Assembly: GCA_001466705.2 (NCBI GenBank)
Contig: LATX02000231.1
Coordinates: 124,001 to 188,000, forward strand
DNA length: 64,000 bases
Direction: 5' to 3'
Source: Moniliophthora roreri
Lineage: Eukaryota > Basidiomycota > Agaricomycetes > Agaricales > Marasmiaceae
Shown: positions 46,563 to 58,500 of the stretch, piece after piece
Layout of the letters: each line of letters opens with the position of its first letter
How positions within the stretch are numbered: the stretch's first letter is position 1
Position numbers and translations under genes: made by a program
Notes under the pieces: model-generated
Databases searched by the model: none
The model's input: only the letters and a program-made list of their open reading frames with translations
What the model was told of the DNA's origin: nothing

Positions 46563-48753
46563 ATGAGTAACGACATAGAGACTCCTTCAATCGTCGTTGA
46601 GCCTCCTCGGGACGAAATTGAGGATCTCATCGATGGTGGACGGTACGTCTTCAACTTTATTTGTAAAGTTTATAATGACCTTATTACCCCAGTAACCCCA
46701 GCCTGAACAGCACTCTTGGTGGTGATTTTCAGGCTCTCTATGGCGTTTTCCCGGACAGTACCTCTTCCTCAAGAAATACTTCCACTGGTACACAGTCACT
46801 CCGTTTTTCTTGACATAGACCTATCAATTCTGACTGAAGTATGTAGAGCAAGGGTTATTCTCCACACCTCTGGAACACTCCCCACTGTCATCTGGTCAAG
46901 TTTCGCCCCTCATAACCACAGGCCTTCGAGATGGTGCGACTAAACCACATCATTGGAGCTCTGATCCCGTCGGTTTTGACTCGGACTTCCCAGCGTCCTC
47001 TGGAAACATGTTTTTGTCGGCCAGTGGTCAGAACTCTCCTATAGATGCTTGGAGCCCCGTATCGACCTCATCTGGCGATGGTAAGTCGTCTATCACTCTT
47101 TAAGAGGTTAATTCTATAGCTGAATATTGTAGCAGTGTTTCCGGATACCTGGAGCGACTGCTCTTCGTCATGGAGTCCGTCCGTCGAGTCGTCTTCTCCA
47201 TCTTCACCTTCATTATCGCCCATCAACTCTTCCATGCTTCATATTCATCTTAATGAAGCGCCCATGTTGGACGATAATGCCGGTTTCAACCAGGGACCGT
47301 CGATGTACAGAATAAGAAGCAATTCTTATTCCGGCGGTTCCGACTCACCACCGGAGTCCGGTGGTGCACGGCCACGCTCTGCTTCGTTCACGAACCCCCA
47401 GATAGCGGGCGGCACTGGGCTTGATGCAGCTCCTCAGATATCGCAACAATTTCAATGGGATCCTTCGTTTCAGGACGCTTCTATGACGACATTTGTGCCA
47501 GGCAGTCCTATTCCTGGTCATTCATTAGATAACACGCTGTTTGTCGGTAACAATGGCGCGAGCTATGGCTCGCCTTCAAGTTCCAACTTCAGTTCACCTA
47601 CCAGCTCAGAATCATGGCATTATGACCTTCCCGCGCAACCTATACCTTCCATCATGTTTCAGCCTCCTCCAGGTCCGCCGCCGCAAAACCCCATGTCGTC
47701 AGCTTCGCATTCGCGTAGCTTGTCGACGCATCTGACGGTCCCTTCAAGCACTCATTCATTACAACGTCGCGGTGCGCATCGTCGAAGCCACAGTCATACG
47801 GGTGTACATGAGCCCACCTCACCGTCTTCACCTTCTGCTACTCGACCAAGTCGTGGACACCCTTCCGGCCGAGGCAGATCGCCTGGTCCGTCCGCTGCTA
47901 GGCATAGTAGAACGCCTTCGCTGACTCGTGATCCTGCCTATTCCCCGATAGATCCGTCTGCATCATTCATCGCCGTCAATCCCGCTAACCAAATACCGAA
48001 TGTCATGACAGACATCTCATCTTTCCTGCCCTCACCTACTCCATCAAGCGCAGGCTCATCGCCGGTTCATTCTCCTATTACCCATCCCATCGAAATTAAC
48101 GTAACTGACAGCGGTGCCGGCGACGTACCTGTAATTAATGTTGATGACTATGATAGCAGTGGCCTCGCTAGACGACATAGCTATGGAGGTGGTTCTCAGT
48201 CTCCTGAACCCAGCCCAACGGAGCTCCACCGGGCTGCCAGCGATCCTGTGGGCAGAGGACGAAAAGCTCGTTCTCGTACGGTCCCTCGCCGCTTCCCAGG
48301 ACTTTTAAGACCTCAGAAAGAGGTCGATGAGTCGATGCAGTTCCGGGACCTATCTTCATTGATGATGGACGTTCCGATAGAGGGTATTGCTTCGACTTCC
48401 TCTTCACCGACACCTGCCTCTTCGGACAACGAGCATAAAGAGATAGTCGCATCAACGAAAATTGTCGATGCCAGTTCAAAGAGGAGAAAGAAGCCCGGCG
48501 AGAAGGGAAGATTTGTCTGTCACATATGCGGTCATGACTTCACTGCCAAGCACAATCTCAACAGTAAGTGGACCTATGTACGCTCGCACACTGGTTTTCT
48601 GACTGCTACCTTTTTGCTTCAGATCACATGAACTCTCATAGTGGGATCAAACCACATAAATGTGTAGTTTGCGGGCAGACCTTTACGACGAGCGGTACGG
48701 CAAAGCGACACCAATCAAATTGTGGTGGTCGTCCACCCCGCAAGCGACCATAG
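46563..48753 (+). CDS. C2H2/C2HC zinc-finger protein Z4, largest of the cluster
   Basis: Predicted 656-aa protein with five exons; introns 46643-46692, 46788-46846, 47081-47132 and 48564-48622. The third acceptor is a TAGCAG tandem site, so a form one residue shorter is possible. The N-terminal 560 residues are Ser/Pro/Gly-rich and disordered, with repeated SP and RSxS sites and a His/Arg patch ([13 protein letters not shown]). The conserved box is [18 protein letters not shown]. Finger 1 is C-x2-C-x12-H-x3-H, split by a phase-1 intron after KHNLN. The linker is HSGIKPH. Finger 2 is C-x2-C-x12-H-x3-C, followed by GGRPPRKRP, which looks like an AT-hook or nuclear signal. Confidence 0.85.
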
Positions 48754-50237
48754 CAAACTAGTAAATTTCATATACCTTTGAATTATTCGTTTGCTTACGC
48801 TTGGTCAATCTAGTCCCCTGAAATATAGACTGACATATTCGTATTCTATTTTTGCTAATATTCATCCTATACCCCCATCACTGTTCCACCCTGGGTCCAC
48901 GTATAACGTGTATTGTCACTCTTTCTCTCGGAACGTCCTGTATCTATTAGCAGTTTACGCTTTTCACCTTGTCTTCATATTCCCGACTTCAGAGGATTAC
49001 ACCCTGGTTCGCTTGTCGTTTCTCATGCACCTACATATATTGGCCGATCCATCATCACCTCGTCCTCTTCATTTTTCCTGTCAAGTGCTTCTGCTATCCG
49101 CTATCCGTGATATCGTTCGCTACCCTAGTTATCTAGCTTCGTCTACTCCGTCTCTGATCCCTTGGCCCAGATCTAGCTCTCCCTTGTTATTGTTAGCATA
49201 TTGGCCCTGTCATCGTAGAATTATTGTATCAAGTTTTCTACGCCCCCACCGTAATACACTGGTTCAACAGGATCTACCGGAACATATCTTTGACCTTCTG
49301 GATTGGTGCTGCCATCAAGATCTTTTAAGAATCGGCCGACGCTTTGATCAGAGAGCGGGGTAGAAGAGTCGGGGTATCAGGCCGAACACGATTTTTCAAG
49401 CTCAGCAATATCCAAGAGGTGCAATTTGTTCTCAGCGAATATCAATTTTTTATTCTCAGCGAATGATCTACTCGAAGCCTGCAGAGATCTCGGGGACCTT
49501 GATTCATTTCCGCATGCCGGACGAGTGGCAAATTATACACGTTCTTCCAGTCAGACCCTGGACTGACATTCTAGTACTGTCGCGGTTTGATTGTTCCAGT
49601 TGGATGGAGCAATTGGAATATTGCTGTATGCTACCGGTCCAAGGATGAGGACACGAGCAGCCGAGCAGCGTGTCTGACACCCGTCGCAAATCTTGATTTA
49701 GGAGTGTGTGTGAGATAGAATACGCCAGGCTACGCCGTATGGCTCAGCGGACTTAAGGCTCGATCAGGGTCGCACGCACAAGCGGTATTTACCGAACAAA
49801 GTTGCAATTGACCATCATTACACTGGCAGTTCCTCTCCAATGTCGCGACCTCTCTGGGGTCGCCCCGGACCATTCACCTTTCTCATATGATAGCTAAGCA
49901 AGTGGTTTGAGTCATTTCTCTGTCCTATGCTGTGGTAGTACTAGGCTTGTGACAACAGCTTTCTTGTCAGACAATTGGTGCTCGACCAGGGGAAGAAGCA
50001 ACATTGTTGCCATTGCTACAGGCGGCGCCGACTATCATGACTATCGTAATGATCCTCCGAGGAACCACACCGAGTTGAGCTAGCAGCTCGATCACATCTC
50101 GCTGGGCATATTTACTCGAGGAAGGATCCTTGTTGGCGCCTATGTTTACGGCTCGGATTTCTAGATCTACAGCACGGTCGAATCGGTTCATCATTAACGT
50201 GGGGCGGTTTGCTTTAGCCTTGCCTCCCAGGGAAAGA
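48754..50237. other. Intergenic between Z4 and Z5
   Basis: T/C-rich Z4 3' flank with a 190-codon motif-free open frame. The part at 49060-49650 has a decayed second copy at 52900-53570. No gene is recognised. Confidence 0.5.
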
Positions 50238-50244
50238 TATAAAA
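50238..50244 (+). promoter_or_regulatory. TATA box of zinc-finger gene Z5
   Basis: TATAAAA about 125 bp before the start codon. Confidence 0.45.
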
Positions 50245-50365
50245 TTCAAGAAACCCACGCTACTCTGACTCGAATCCCTATTTTCTCTTCCTCTTCCTCT
50301 TCCACCTCGTCCTTGACTTGAAAGGCTCTGAGAACTAAAACACAGTCGTCCGATTTCGAGCCTCG

Positions 50366-51362
50366 ATGTCAGGCGGAAGATGGGATCAACCCGGCTTCCA
50401 CAACAGTACTGAGTGCGCGACCATCATTGTTTGGGGATATTCAGACGCTCACCCCAAACTTTCTACACACAGTGGCGGGAATTATCCTGAAGGACCTGAA
50501 GGCTTCGCGTCTCACCTTGCTCCTCACGACCACTCTCATGAGCCATTATACCCTTTCGGCGACATCGACTCACACCCCAGAGTGTCACCTCTAGAACGTG
50601 ACAACGTTCATTTGCCGGCGCAGTGGCGCACGGCGCCTGGCGCCTCTGGATCCTGGACGACGAACCCGTCGGTCGCTGATGCAGATTCTGTAAGCTCGCA
50701 GGCCCAGTTTGATGGTCGTCGCGTTGAGTATGGCCCCATCGATCCTTCCGAGCTCCAGGCATTTGGACATACTCCAAACACATCCTACCACAGCATTCCA
50801 ACGTCAAGACCTAGCGCCCAGCCTTTGTCTATGATGGAATATGATGAAGCAACCCCTCCTGCCCTACATATCCAATATGGTGCAACTTCACCCTCTACCC
50901 CGACGGGCTCGACGTCGTCTGATTCGGGCAGTTGGTACCACGCCGCCTCTCCTCTGTCCTCTACCGGCGATCCTGTAGAGAGTATCGCGAGCCCTGCCAC
51001 GACCCTTCACATACGGAAGGAGGAGGTGGCCCCGAAAAACGTCGTAGAAGCAAGCCAAAGGCGGCGAAAGAATCCGGGGACACCCCCAAAGTATCAATGC
51101 ACCGAATTCGGAAACTGCACGGCGACATTCACGACGAGCCATAATTTACAAAGTAGTTTCTCGCTTTAACGGTTTCCCGCGGAGCTGGCAGCTGAAGCCT
51201 CGTATATTTTTAGATCACATAAAATCTCACCTCGGCATCAAACCACATAAATGTGAGTTTTGCGATACAAGGGCCGTCACCAAGTGGGATATCAAGCGCC
51301 ACCAGAAGACGTGCAGAGCTCGACTCTACGGCGCGACTTCGAACCCCTCGCGAGCTCAGTGA
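50366..51362 (+). CDS. C2H2/C2HC zinc-finger protein Z5
   Basis: Predicted 291-aa protein. Introns 50413-50472 and 51153-51213. The first is exactly 60 bp and has no in-frame stop, so intron retention would add 20 residues. I prefer splicing because the borders are good (GTGCGC...CACAG) and Z6 and Z7 have a phase-2 intron at the same place. The middle is His/Pro/Ser-rich (HDHSHEPLYPFGD, similar to HHHEPSYPF in Z6). The box EEVAPKNVVEASQRRRK precedes finger 1, C-x5-C-x12-H-x3-H, split after SHNLQ. The linker is HLGIKPH. Finger 2 is C-x2-C-x12-H-x3-C with the KWDIKRHQKTC ending shared with Z6 and Z7. Confidence 0.83.
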
Positions 51363-51466
51363 GCTGCATCCGTATCATTCTCCATCTATTCTGTGCTTCA
51401 ATTGTCGAACGATCCCAGACGGTTTTTGAAATGTTGTTATGATTGTATGTATATACTTACATGTCC

Positions 51467-51516
51467 GTAGTAGCAGTAGCAGTAGTAGTAGCAGTAGTAG
51501 TAGTAGTAGTAGTAGT
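51467..51516 (+). repeat. GTA/GCA microsatellite
   Basis: About 16 trinucleotide units, mostly GTA (TAG) with interspersed GCA, in the 3' flank of Z5. Confidence 0.9.
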
Positions 51517-52899
51517 TACTCGCTTCCCGGTGGCCTGAGCAAGCTTAAGCCACCGTAGTCTTTAGGATACCTTAGGATTAGTCACCTTGTAGATTACTGT
51601 TCATTTGTCGCTGTCGTCTTGATGAATTCTGTCGTTTTCAATTGAAATTTGATGCCACCCAGTTTTGAGGATCATGACGTGGTGCAAGAACGTTTGTATT
51701 TGGAATTCCCAAACATTGGGTAGGCAATGGCAAAGAGGTTCACGGGAGCTTTTTTTTTTTAAAAAAAAAATAAAGAAGCCATGATTGCAGTAAGTTAGGA
51801 ACTCGAGATGATCTGTCAAGCATGAGAAATTCGAAATAGTTTGAATCCAAAAAGGCTTAGCGAGAATGAATCGTGCGCCGTGAACGGGGTGGGGGTTTGT
51901 CGAAGAGGTGGGCGCTTTAGTTCAAGATCCGGGCAGACGGCTCTCCTATGCGCTCAGGCTGATTCGGAAGGAGATGGATGCCAGATTCTTGCCCCCCCAC
52001 CCCAGAAAGTTTCGTAAAACTAACGAAACGGCTTCTTCTGCACGATGGCTGTGTGATGGAATCAGTTGACTCGGACGTGAGAATTCTGGCTCTGGACCAT
52101 TCGACACCACAACTCGTGCACACCCTTGACCCAACCTCGGCCGCATAATCCTCGAAATCTAACAATTCTGACAACCCTGGGACCTGGATAATTTCGTACG
52201 AGCTTAGCACATGTCACGACTTGGATTCTATCGACGAGCTTCCAGTGATTCCGGAATAAGCCTGGAGTTTTCTTCATGATGTCGAGTGCGTATGCTGCGT
52301 AATGTCAATGGCAATTGTCACTGATATCATTGGCCAAGCAGTAAATCACGATGCTCTTCACCCCCAATGCGGTTAGATTCCATCCCCGGTATTGGTCCTC
52401 GTCATATATCACCATGTGTTACTTGCTTGACGCCTCACTCGATTTCCAAAGCACGTCAGTCCGATAAGCGTACCTCAGGATGACCAGTGCCTTATTGGGA
52501 GACGAAGCCCAAAAGCTGTTGCAATTTGGCTCGATGGGCCAACTCGATATGAACTAGGCAGATACCCTCTATGTCACCAGTATCACCACCGCCTTCATTT
52601 CTTCCATCCACAAAACTGGAAACGTTTCCGTTTCGAACATCAGCTTCGATGTGGAGTAACTTAGCGCTAGCTTTGTGGTTCGTTTTCCGCCTGTAAAGAT
52701 CAGATGCTATTTTGATCCCGTAATTCTGTTTTATTGATGGAGTTGGAAGAAAGATAGCGATGGACGCTGTTAGTCCTGGGTTAACCGGTACGAGACGCTC
52801 GAGTCTCAAAGATGCAGGTTGGTGTGGGTTCGAGGCAAGGATAAGACAGGTGTGTTTACTGCGACTATTGCTGAGATCGCAGGCTCACTCTATGACCGT

Positions 52900-53570
52900 T
52901 TAAGTGTTTATTATGATGTCCCTTGCAATGCTATGCATGTTGAATACTTCGCTGTCCCTTCCTCCGCCGATTGTCTGTGTATCGTCAGGCATCGTTATTA
53001 TCTTCTCTTATCCCTTCAAATGCTATTCCTGTCGTCCATGATGTCGTTCGCTGCGCTAGTTGGACAATCCGGCTTCGTCTATTCAACCTTTACGTGCTCG
53101 AATGACCCGTAGTCCTCCATCCCACAAATCTAGTCCGCTTAGCGGATTGGCGTCCCGTCATTGTATTATTATCGTATCCAAACCTTTCTAGACTCCCACC
53201 ATGATACAGGATGATCCAAACAAAAAAAATCCAGACCCGTCCGTGCTTCGACCGTTCGTCCTCGGAACGTCATTCATTGTACATACCGGTGATATGGATG
53301 CATTGATGTCGAGAGGCTCCGGGCCGTATCTCACCTCGAAATGGCGAAATAGCATACAGCACTGCTTTGCTCCGAGAGCGCCGAACAGGCCCAGTGATAG
53401 GAATCTGCTCTCGGAACTTGATTTCCCAACATCCCTGAAGTGATCCACGCTGGATGTTACCCTGAACTAATACGCAGATTTATTATCGACACGGACGTAT
53501 TCTCGACCTTAATATGGTCTGGTTTTGCCAGTTGGGGTATGATTGCTGTTATTTCCTGGGAAAGGTTTCG
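52900..53570 (+). repeat. Decayed copy of the Z4 3' flanking region
   Basis: Collinear patches with 49060-49650: GATATCGTTCGCT.C.CTAGTT-like, GGC.T.GTCAT..TA.AATTATTGTATC-like, CT..C.CCCACC.T.ATACA, and later GGTTTTG.CCAGTTGG....ATTGCTGT. This suggests that another zinc-finger gene once stood here. Confidence 0.55.
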
Positions 53571-54106
53571 AGCTCCACACAAGGGGACGCGAGCAAGGGC
53601 GTTTAATATCACCACAAGTTCTGGAAGAGAACAGGTAGTGTAGATGGGGCCTTTATACGTATGGGGGCACTTTAGGATACTGGGCTGCAACGCTTGTGAA
53701 GATCCGAACTTCCCAATACCTGAAATTCAGTCAAGGTTAGATTCGCCCTCTTTTGTCCGCGACGCAATCAGTCTGATAACAGCTTTCCTCAATGTCTCAA
53801 ATAGGCGACCAGATAATTCACGTTTGCCTGCCGTTTCCCGCCATTGACTTCCGGCACGACACAGGATTGCATCAAGAAGCGAGCAAAACCCATTCAGACT
53901 AAAATGTACGTCTTAATGACATCAGACCAATACTCAGTTATCTTATTTCTCGTTGATCAAGTGCTTCCAACCATTCAATTACACTTACGTCTAGATATAC
54001 AGCAAGTTGATGGGTACCGGAACATGTTCATTGGGTTGTCTGCCTTACCTCCTAAAACATATAAGCTAGAGGGTCACTGACGGCTTGTACTTCCTCTTTT
54101 CCTCCC

Positions 54107-54112
54107 TATAAA
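54107..54112 (+). promoter_or_regulatory. TATA box of zinc-finger gene Z6
   Basis: TATAAA 45 bp before the chosen ATG. Confidence 0.45.
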
Positions 54113-54151
54113 CCTCTGTAGTCCAGCCCTCTTCTGACGGTGCGAACATTC

Positions 54152-55053
54152 ATGCAAGACAAACAGAAACAACACGATTATCGCTTTGACGCTGAGTACG
54201 CGATTGTCTTCAACAGAACAGACCTATTATAACCCCATTTTAGGTGGCAGCGTCCTGAAGATTTCCCACCCCATCCTGCAAGTTCCAGCCCTTACTCTGA
54301 CTTCCTGATTCACCACCATGAGCCATCCTATCCTTTCAGCCGCACAGGACCTGCTATGCCCTCGCCGTTCTGGCGAACTAGTCTTTCTCAGGGCAGCTCT
54401 TGGAACAGTCATTCAGTCGCTGCTCTCGATTTTTTATATTCTCAGACTCCGTTGGAGGGCCCTAGCGCTGCGGCTTATCGCTATATGGGCCCTTTCGATC
54501 CTGGGTCATGCTATGGACCCGTGAAGATGACTACAAGCTTACCCCACCTATCACAACTTTATGATGCTACTGGACGTTTGACCTTTCCGACATCCCCAGG
54601 CTCGGATAACTGGTACAGTGTCACCACCTCCCTTCTCCCGTCTACCAGCGACCCCGCAGAACCTGAGGATTTTCCAGATCCTAGCACGAAGCCTCGATAC
54701 AAGCAAGTCGTGGCTTCGGAGAGTGTCGTAGATGCAAGCATGCGTAGACGAAAGCCAACAGAGAAAGGACGGAAGATTTACAGCTGTACAAAGTTTCCGC
54801 CGTGCACGCAAACATTCACTGCAGGTCATAATCTAAAGAGTAAGTAAAAAGATTTTCTCTTTTCTTTCCATGAAGCTACTCGTGATAGCTGACATTGACG
54901 CGATTTCCAGACCACGAGAGGTCTCACCGAGGCGAGAGGCCCTTTAAATGTGGTTTCTGTCCCGTAAAGACAGTCACCTATTCAGATATCAAGCGACATG
55001 AGGAGAAGTGCAAGTTTTCTACCGTGATCTCAGGCCCTCTGCAAACACTCTGA
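54152..55053 (+). CDS. C2H2/C2HC zinc-finger protein Z6
   Basis: Predicted 260-aa protein, smallest of the cluster. Introns 54196-54243 and 54840-54910. The 15-residue first exon (MQDKQKQHDYRFDAE) ends in the same phase as those of Z5 and Z7. The middle is Ser/Pro/Tyr-rich, including PGSDNWYSVTTSLLPSTSDP, which matches SPDSSSWYSATPPHSDATSD in Z7. The box QVVASESVVDASMRRRK precedes finger 1, C-x6-C-x12-H-x3-H, split by the intron after GHNLK. The linker is HRGERPF, closest to the usual TGEKPF. Finger 2 is C-x2-C-x12-H-x3-C (TYSDIKRHEEKC). With Z7 it forms the youngest pair of the cluster. Confidence 0.83.
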
Positions 55054-56879
55054 GTCACGTCCATATTGCACGCCTCCGATGCGGCTTGTATATGCGTCTG
55101 TTTCCTATGACGACTCCCAGCATTGTTACTGATGCTCTCTGGCCCTATTTGTGATTAACTTATATTCCCGTTGCCTGTTCCCGTGGTCAATATTTATTTT
55201 TATAGTGTACACCTACCGAGTCGTTTTTGTAAGTTACGTCGGTCGACTTTGCTGCGCAACACGTTCTAATCCACCACCTGCTTGGGGTGGATATTGAGGT
55301 CATCACTTTGGCAGTCCAGAGTTCATCGAAGTCTTGCTAAATTCATGTCGGCGGCATGTGGATTCGAGGAATTCCAGACACTTTAAATCAAGTTACTGAT
55401 TGCCATTGTATAGGTTATAAGGTTTTCGAAGTGATCAGTCAGAAAAGGTTTTGGCATGAGAAAAGATATGTTTATCGTCGTTCCATGCCATAATAAGGGT
55501 TGTTCCCACGCTTCTCGCCCCCCGCTCCTCGCTCCTCGTGTAACTTGAACTTCGAATACAGTTATTACCTGGTCCTTTATACATCATATGTCCTTTATAC
55601 AGTGGCCTCGGGATGGGTCATAACATCGAATTTTGCCCCCGGACTTTTTGTAAACCCAAAGAACTATCATGTATGCACAACATACTAACTCCTAGAGGTG
55701 TAAAATTGATACAGTAAAATACAGTGTCTGAAATACAGCTGAGAATGAGAGTAATTTGCATGCTGCAATCCCTGGATGCTGTTTCTCAGTGCAAATTATC
55801 TTTTATACACCTATTAGCACTGTAAGCAATACTTTATAAGATCAGAATTATTCAATAAATACCAATGCGAATGAAGAGAGTGGAAGAGGTTGGAAGAGTC
55901 ACATCACGCTTTCCTAATGGGTCGACACAGCAATCGAGCCCGGGCATGTGGCGGACACGCAGGCAAGTCCCGGATGGATATTGGATCAGAATTTAACGTC
56001 ACAGCCCCTCCATTAAGCAGTCACACCGTCTGTGACCAGCGTATAAAGGACTCAATTTCTCAATTTCATATAATTACACTAGGAATTCATCTAGTCTAAA
56101 CTGATTGTCTCAAAAATGTGGCCAAGTCAATTCCGAGGCACAAATAGATTTCGCTGTATAAAGGACCGGGTAATAACTGTAGTTGTCTTAATCCTCGTGT
56201 ATATCCCCTTTAGCGCACCGGCGAGCCTCATTTCCGGACTCGCCTACACCAGAAAACTCGCTTCCAACTTGGATAGCTCAGCCAGTACATAATCGCCACG
56301 ACGATTGACAACAATCACACTTCTCCCACAGGCTTCAAAATTCATCATTGTTGGAACACACCTATTTCCTCGATTTGTTCCCTTTCTTCGTAAAAAACTT
56401 GGGCATGATTCCCGGGGCACACATTACATACGGCTTTTTCATCGATAGGTGCGTATGCCACTTCATAATAACGTGAAATGTAGTTGATACGATTGAATAT
56501 GCTACGTCTCTACGAGGTTCAAAGCGCGGGGGAAGGTCGCGTGTTAGGGAGAAGAATCAAAGCGTCGTGCTCAAAGCTCTGAAGTTTGGGTGATATACAT
56601 CTGGATAGAGTGAGTTCCGCGCTTTATTTGGTGCTCTTTCATCTCAAACTCTCCATAGCGTTGCATTACTTAACACGTTTGTTCTCACTAGGACTTGGAA
56701 GTCTTCGAAGGAAGGTCGTAAGACAGACCTCATATCGTTATCAAGCTCCCCACGAGATCAGTGAGCCAATCAACCGCTTCGAGGTTCAACTTACGTATCA
56801 TTGTAGTCATTGGCTCCAACCTGTCGACTACGAGCTCCTTTAATGGCTTGCCCCCATACTTCAGCAGTCGGACCGAGAA

Positions 56880-56990
56880 TTAAATGTGGCCGATCAGTCA
56901 GTCGCTCATGCAAAGAGGAAGGCTGGATGCACTCGTCAATAACGTTGGTCGTGTGCTATTCGTCCTTGAACGTTTTGATCATGTGGTAGC
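56880..56990 (+). pseudogene. Relic of a short-chain dehydrogenase (SDR)
   Basis: LNVADQSVAHA in one frame is followed, after a frameshift, by GRLDALVNNVG in another. This is the NNAG motif region of SDR enzymes (DVTDQ... GRLDALVNNAG). The cofactor-binding N-terminus and the YxxxK active site are not found nearby, so only a fragment remains. Confidence 0.6.
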
Positions 56991-57380
56991 AAGGTATCAC
57001 TGTTGCCCGCGTCATCTGAATCACCACCGCCCTCATTTCTCTCATTCCCCAAAACGAGAATGGCGAAATTCTGATGCACGTTGGCTTCGAGTCGGATCTC
57101 GTACCTTTGTGAGTCACTTGGTGGTGCATTTTCCGCTGACTCGGTGATATTCAATATATCTTGAACTTTGGAGTTGAAGGAAAAGGAGATAGGGTGGATC
57201 CCAATTGATGAAAGAGAAGCTTTGAACTTTAAAAGTCGGAAGAAATGTTGTCAGGCTGGGTGCTTCTTGAGTCTGAGAAGTAGGGGTATGTTTCTATGAC
57301 CATCTTTGAACTCGTAAGCTCACTCTTCGCCATGCAGGTATTTATACGGCCGCCGGACAACGGAAACATGGAAGAGATTC

Positions 57381-57545
57381 CATCAGCAAAAACGGGAAAG
57401 TGTTATAACCTAGCTCCAGGAGGATTATAACCTGGTTGTGGCCTGGTTTGTGGGGTTTATGACTGGTTTTAAGGGTTATAATACCCTGCAGGTGGATTAT
57501 AAACCCCAGGGAACTCATTATAGCACTACACGGTTTTTGCTGATG
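57381..57545. repeat. MITE-like element, 165 bp
   Basis: Perfect 13-bp terminal inverted repeats (CATCAGCAAAAAC at 57381 and its complement at 57533-57545), with imperfect pairing further in. The interior repeats GGATTATAACCTGG-like words. No coding capacity. No clear target-site duplication. Confidence 0.65.
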
Positions 57546-58500
57546 TCAGTGCTATGTATGATCCACACATTGGAATTGCTTTTTCCGGTAGACGATGCGT
57601 AGTTGCAATGTCAGAGCCAGGGTGCTAGCCAGACGAACTATGCCTTGAATAGATCGACGGCCATGCAGTACAAAGACGGATTCAATAAACGCTAACAAGC
57701 GTGATGGATTCTAGGTTGGAATTGTTGTCCGATAGTCGGAGAAAGGGGTATTATTTTGGCTCCCCGCCCCGAATTTGGATGCGGAGAAGCTGATGCTCGA
57801 CGAACAATACAAACTGAATGTCGATGTTCCTGAATAATGATGGGTATGTACATGTTTTTCGGTTGGCACGAGTTGGAGTATGTATGCGTGCTGTTATTAT
57901 GGGAATTGAAGACCTTACTGAATGGCAGGAACAATTAAGGTCGTCGGCCCGTTGCCGATTCCATCAGGTCTCCAAGGTGTTGGCACCGCGGGACAGGGTC
58001 ATCGCGCTTCTCGACTACCTTCGTCTCTTCTGCGAACTTGTCCTCCATGGGAACCATCTATTTCTTGATGAGGTGAAGTTGAACGGGGAAGACGTTTCTG
58101 CGGCCTGTGTATTTTTTCTGATGTTGACAAGTGCCTTTCAACAGCTTTCTCGTCTGGTGAACGTTTGTGCAGGCAGTAGCAACAGGTCGGGACCCTTACA
58201 CAGCTTCCCGGCTGTAGTCTGGGAGAATGATACCATTGGCCTTGTGGGGAATGATCCGAGGCGAGAGGTAGCAAAAAATCAGCCTTGCGCACTTGAATTT
58301 TTTTTAGAGCTGGTGTTTACGTTCACAATAATATTCTGAGTTGATAACGTGAGTGCCGATCCTTGTTATGGAAGATATTAAAATATCGGGGTTTTGGGTC
58401 CTGGTCGAAATATCATCGCACCTCGCTCTGACTCGTACCTCCTTCTCTTCTCCTCTTCTCTATTCTATCTCACGTCAGAGGTCTTGGGTCACCAGTAGAT

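Larger units (their letters stand above)
51363..54106. other. Intergenic between Z5 and Z6 with duplication relics
   Basis: It contains a microsatellite, a T/A homopolymer pair near 51750 and the relic copy of the Z4 3' region. No intact gene is recognised. A C-rich segment at 52560-52640 (ACCACCGCCTTCATTTCT) resembles one at 57020-57060. Confidence 0.5.
55054..58500. other. Intergenic between Z6 and Z7
   Basis: It holds an SDR relic and a MITE-like element, listed separately. A 173-codon open frame at 57818-58339 has no motif and spans sequence that looks decayed. No other gene is recognised. Confidence 0.5.

Noticed and set aside
48791..49363. Open frame of 190 codons after Z4
   Set aside because: It lies in T/C-rich 3' flank that recurs as a decayed relic with a broken frame at 52900.
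57818..58339. Open plus-strand frame of 173 codons upstream of Z7
   Set aside because: No motif, unlikely composition, and both strands look like decayed sequence.
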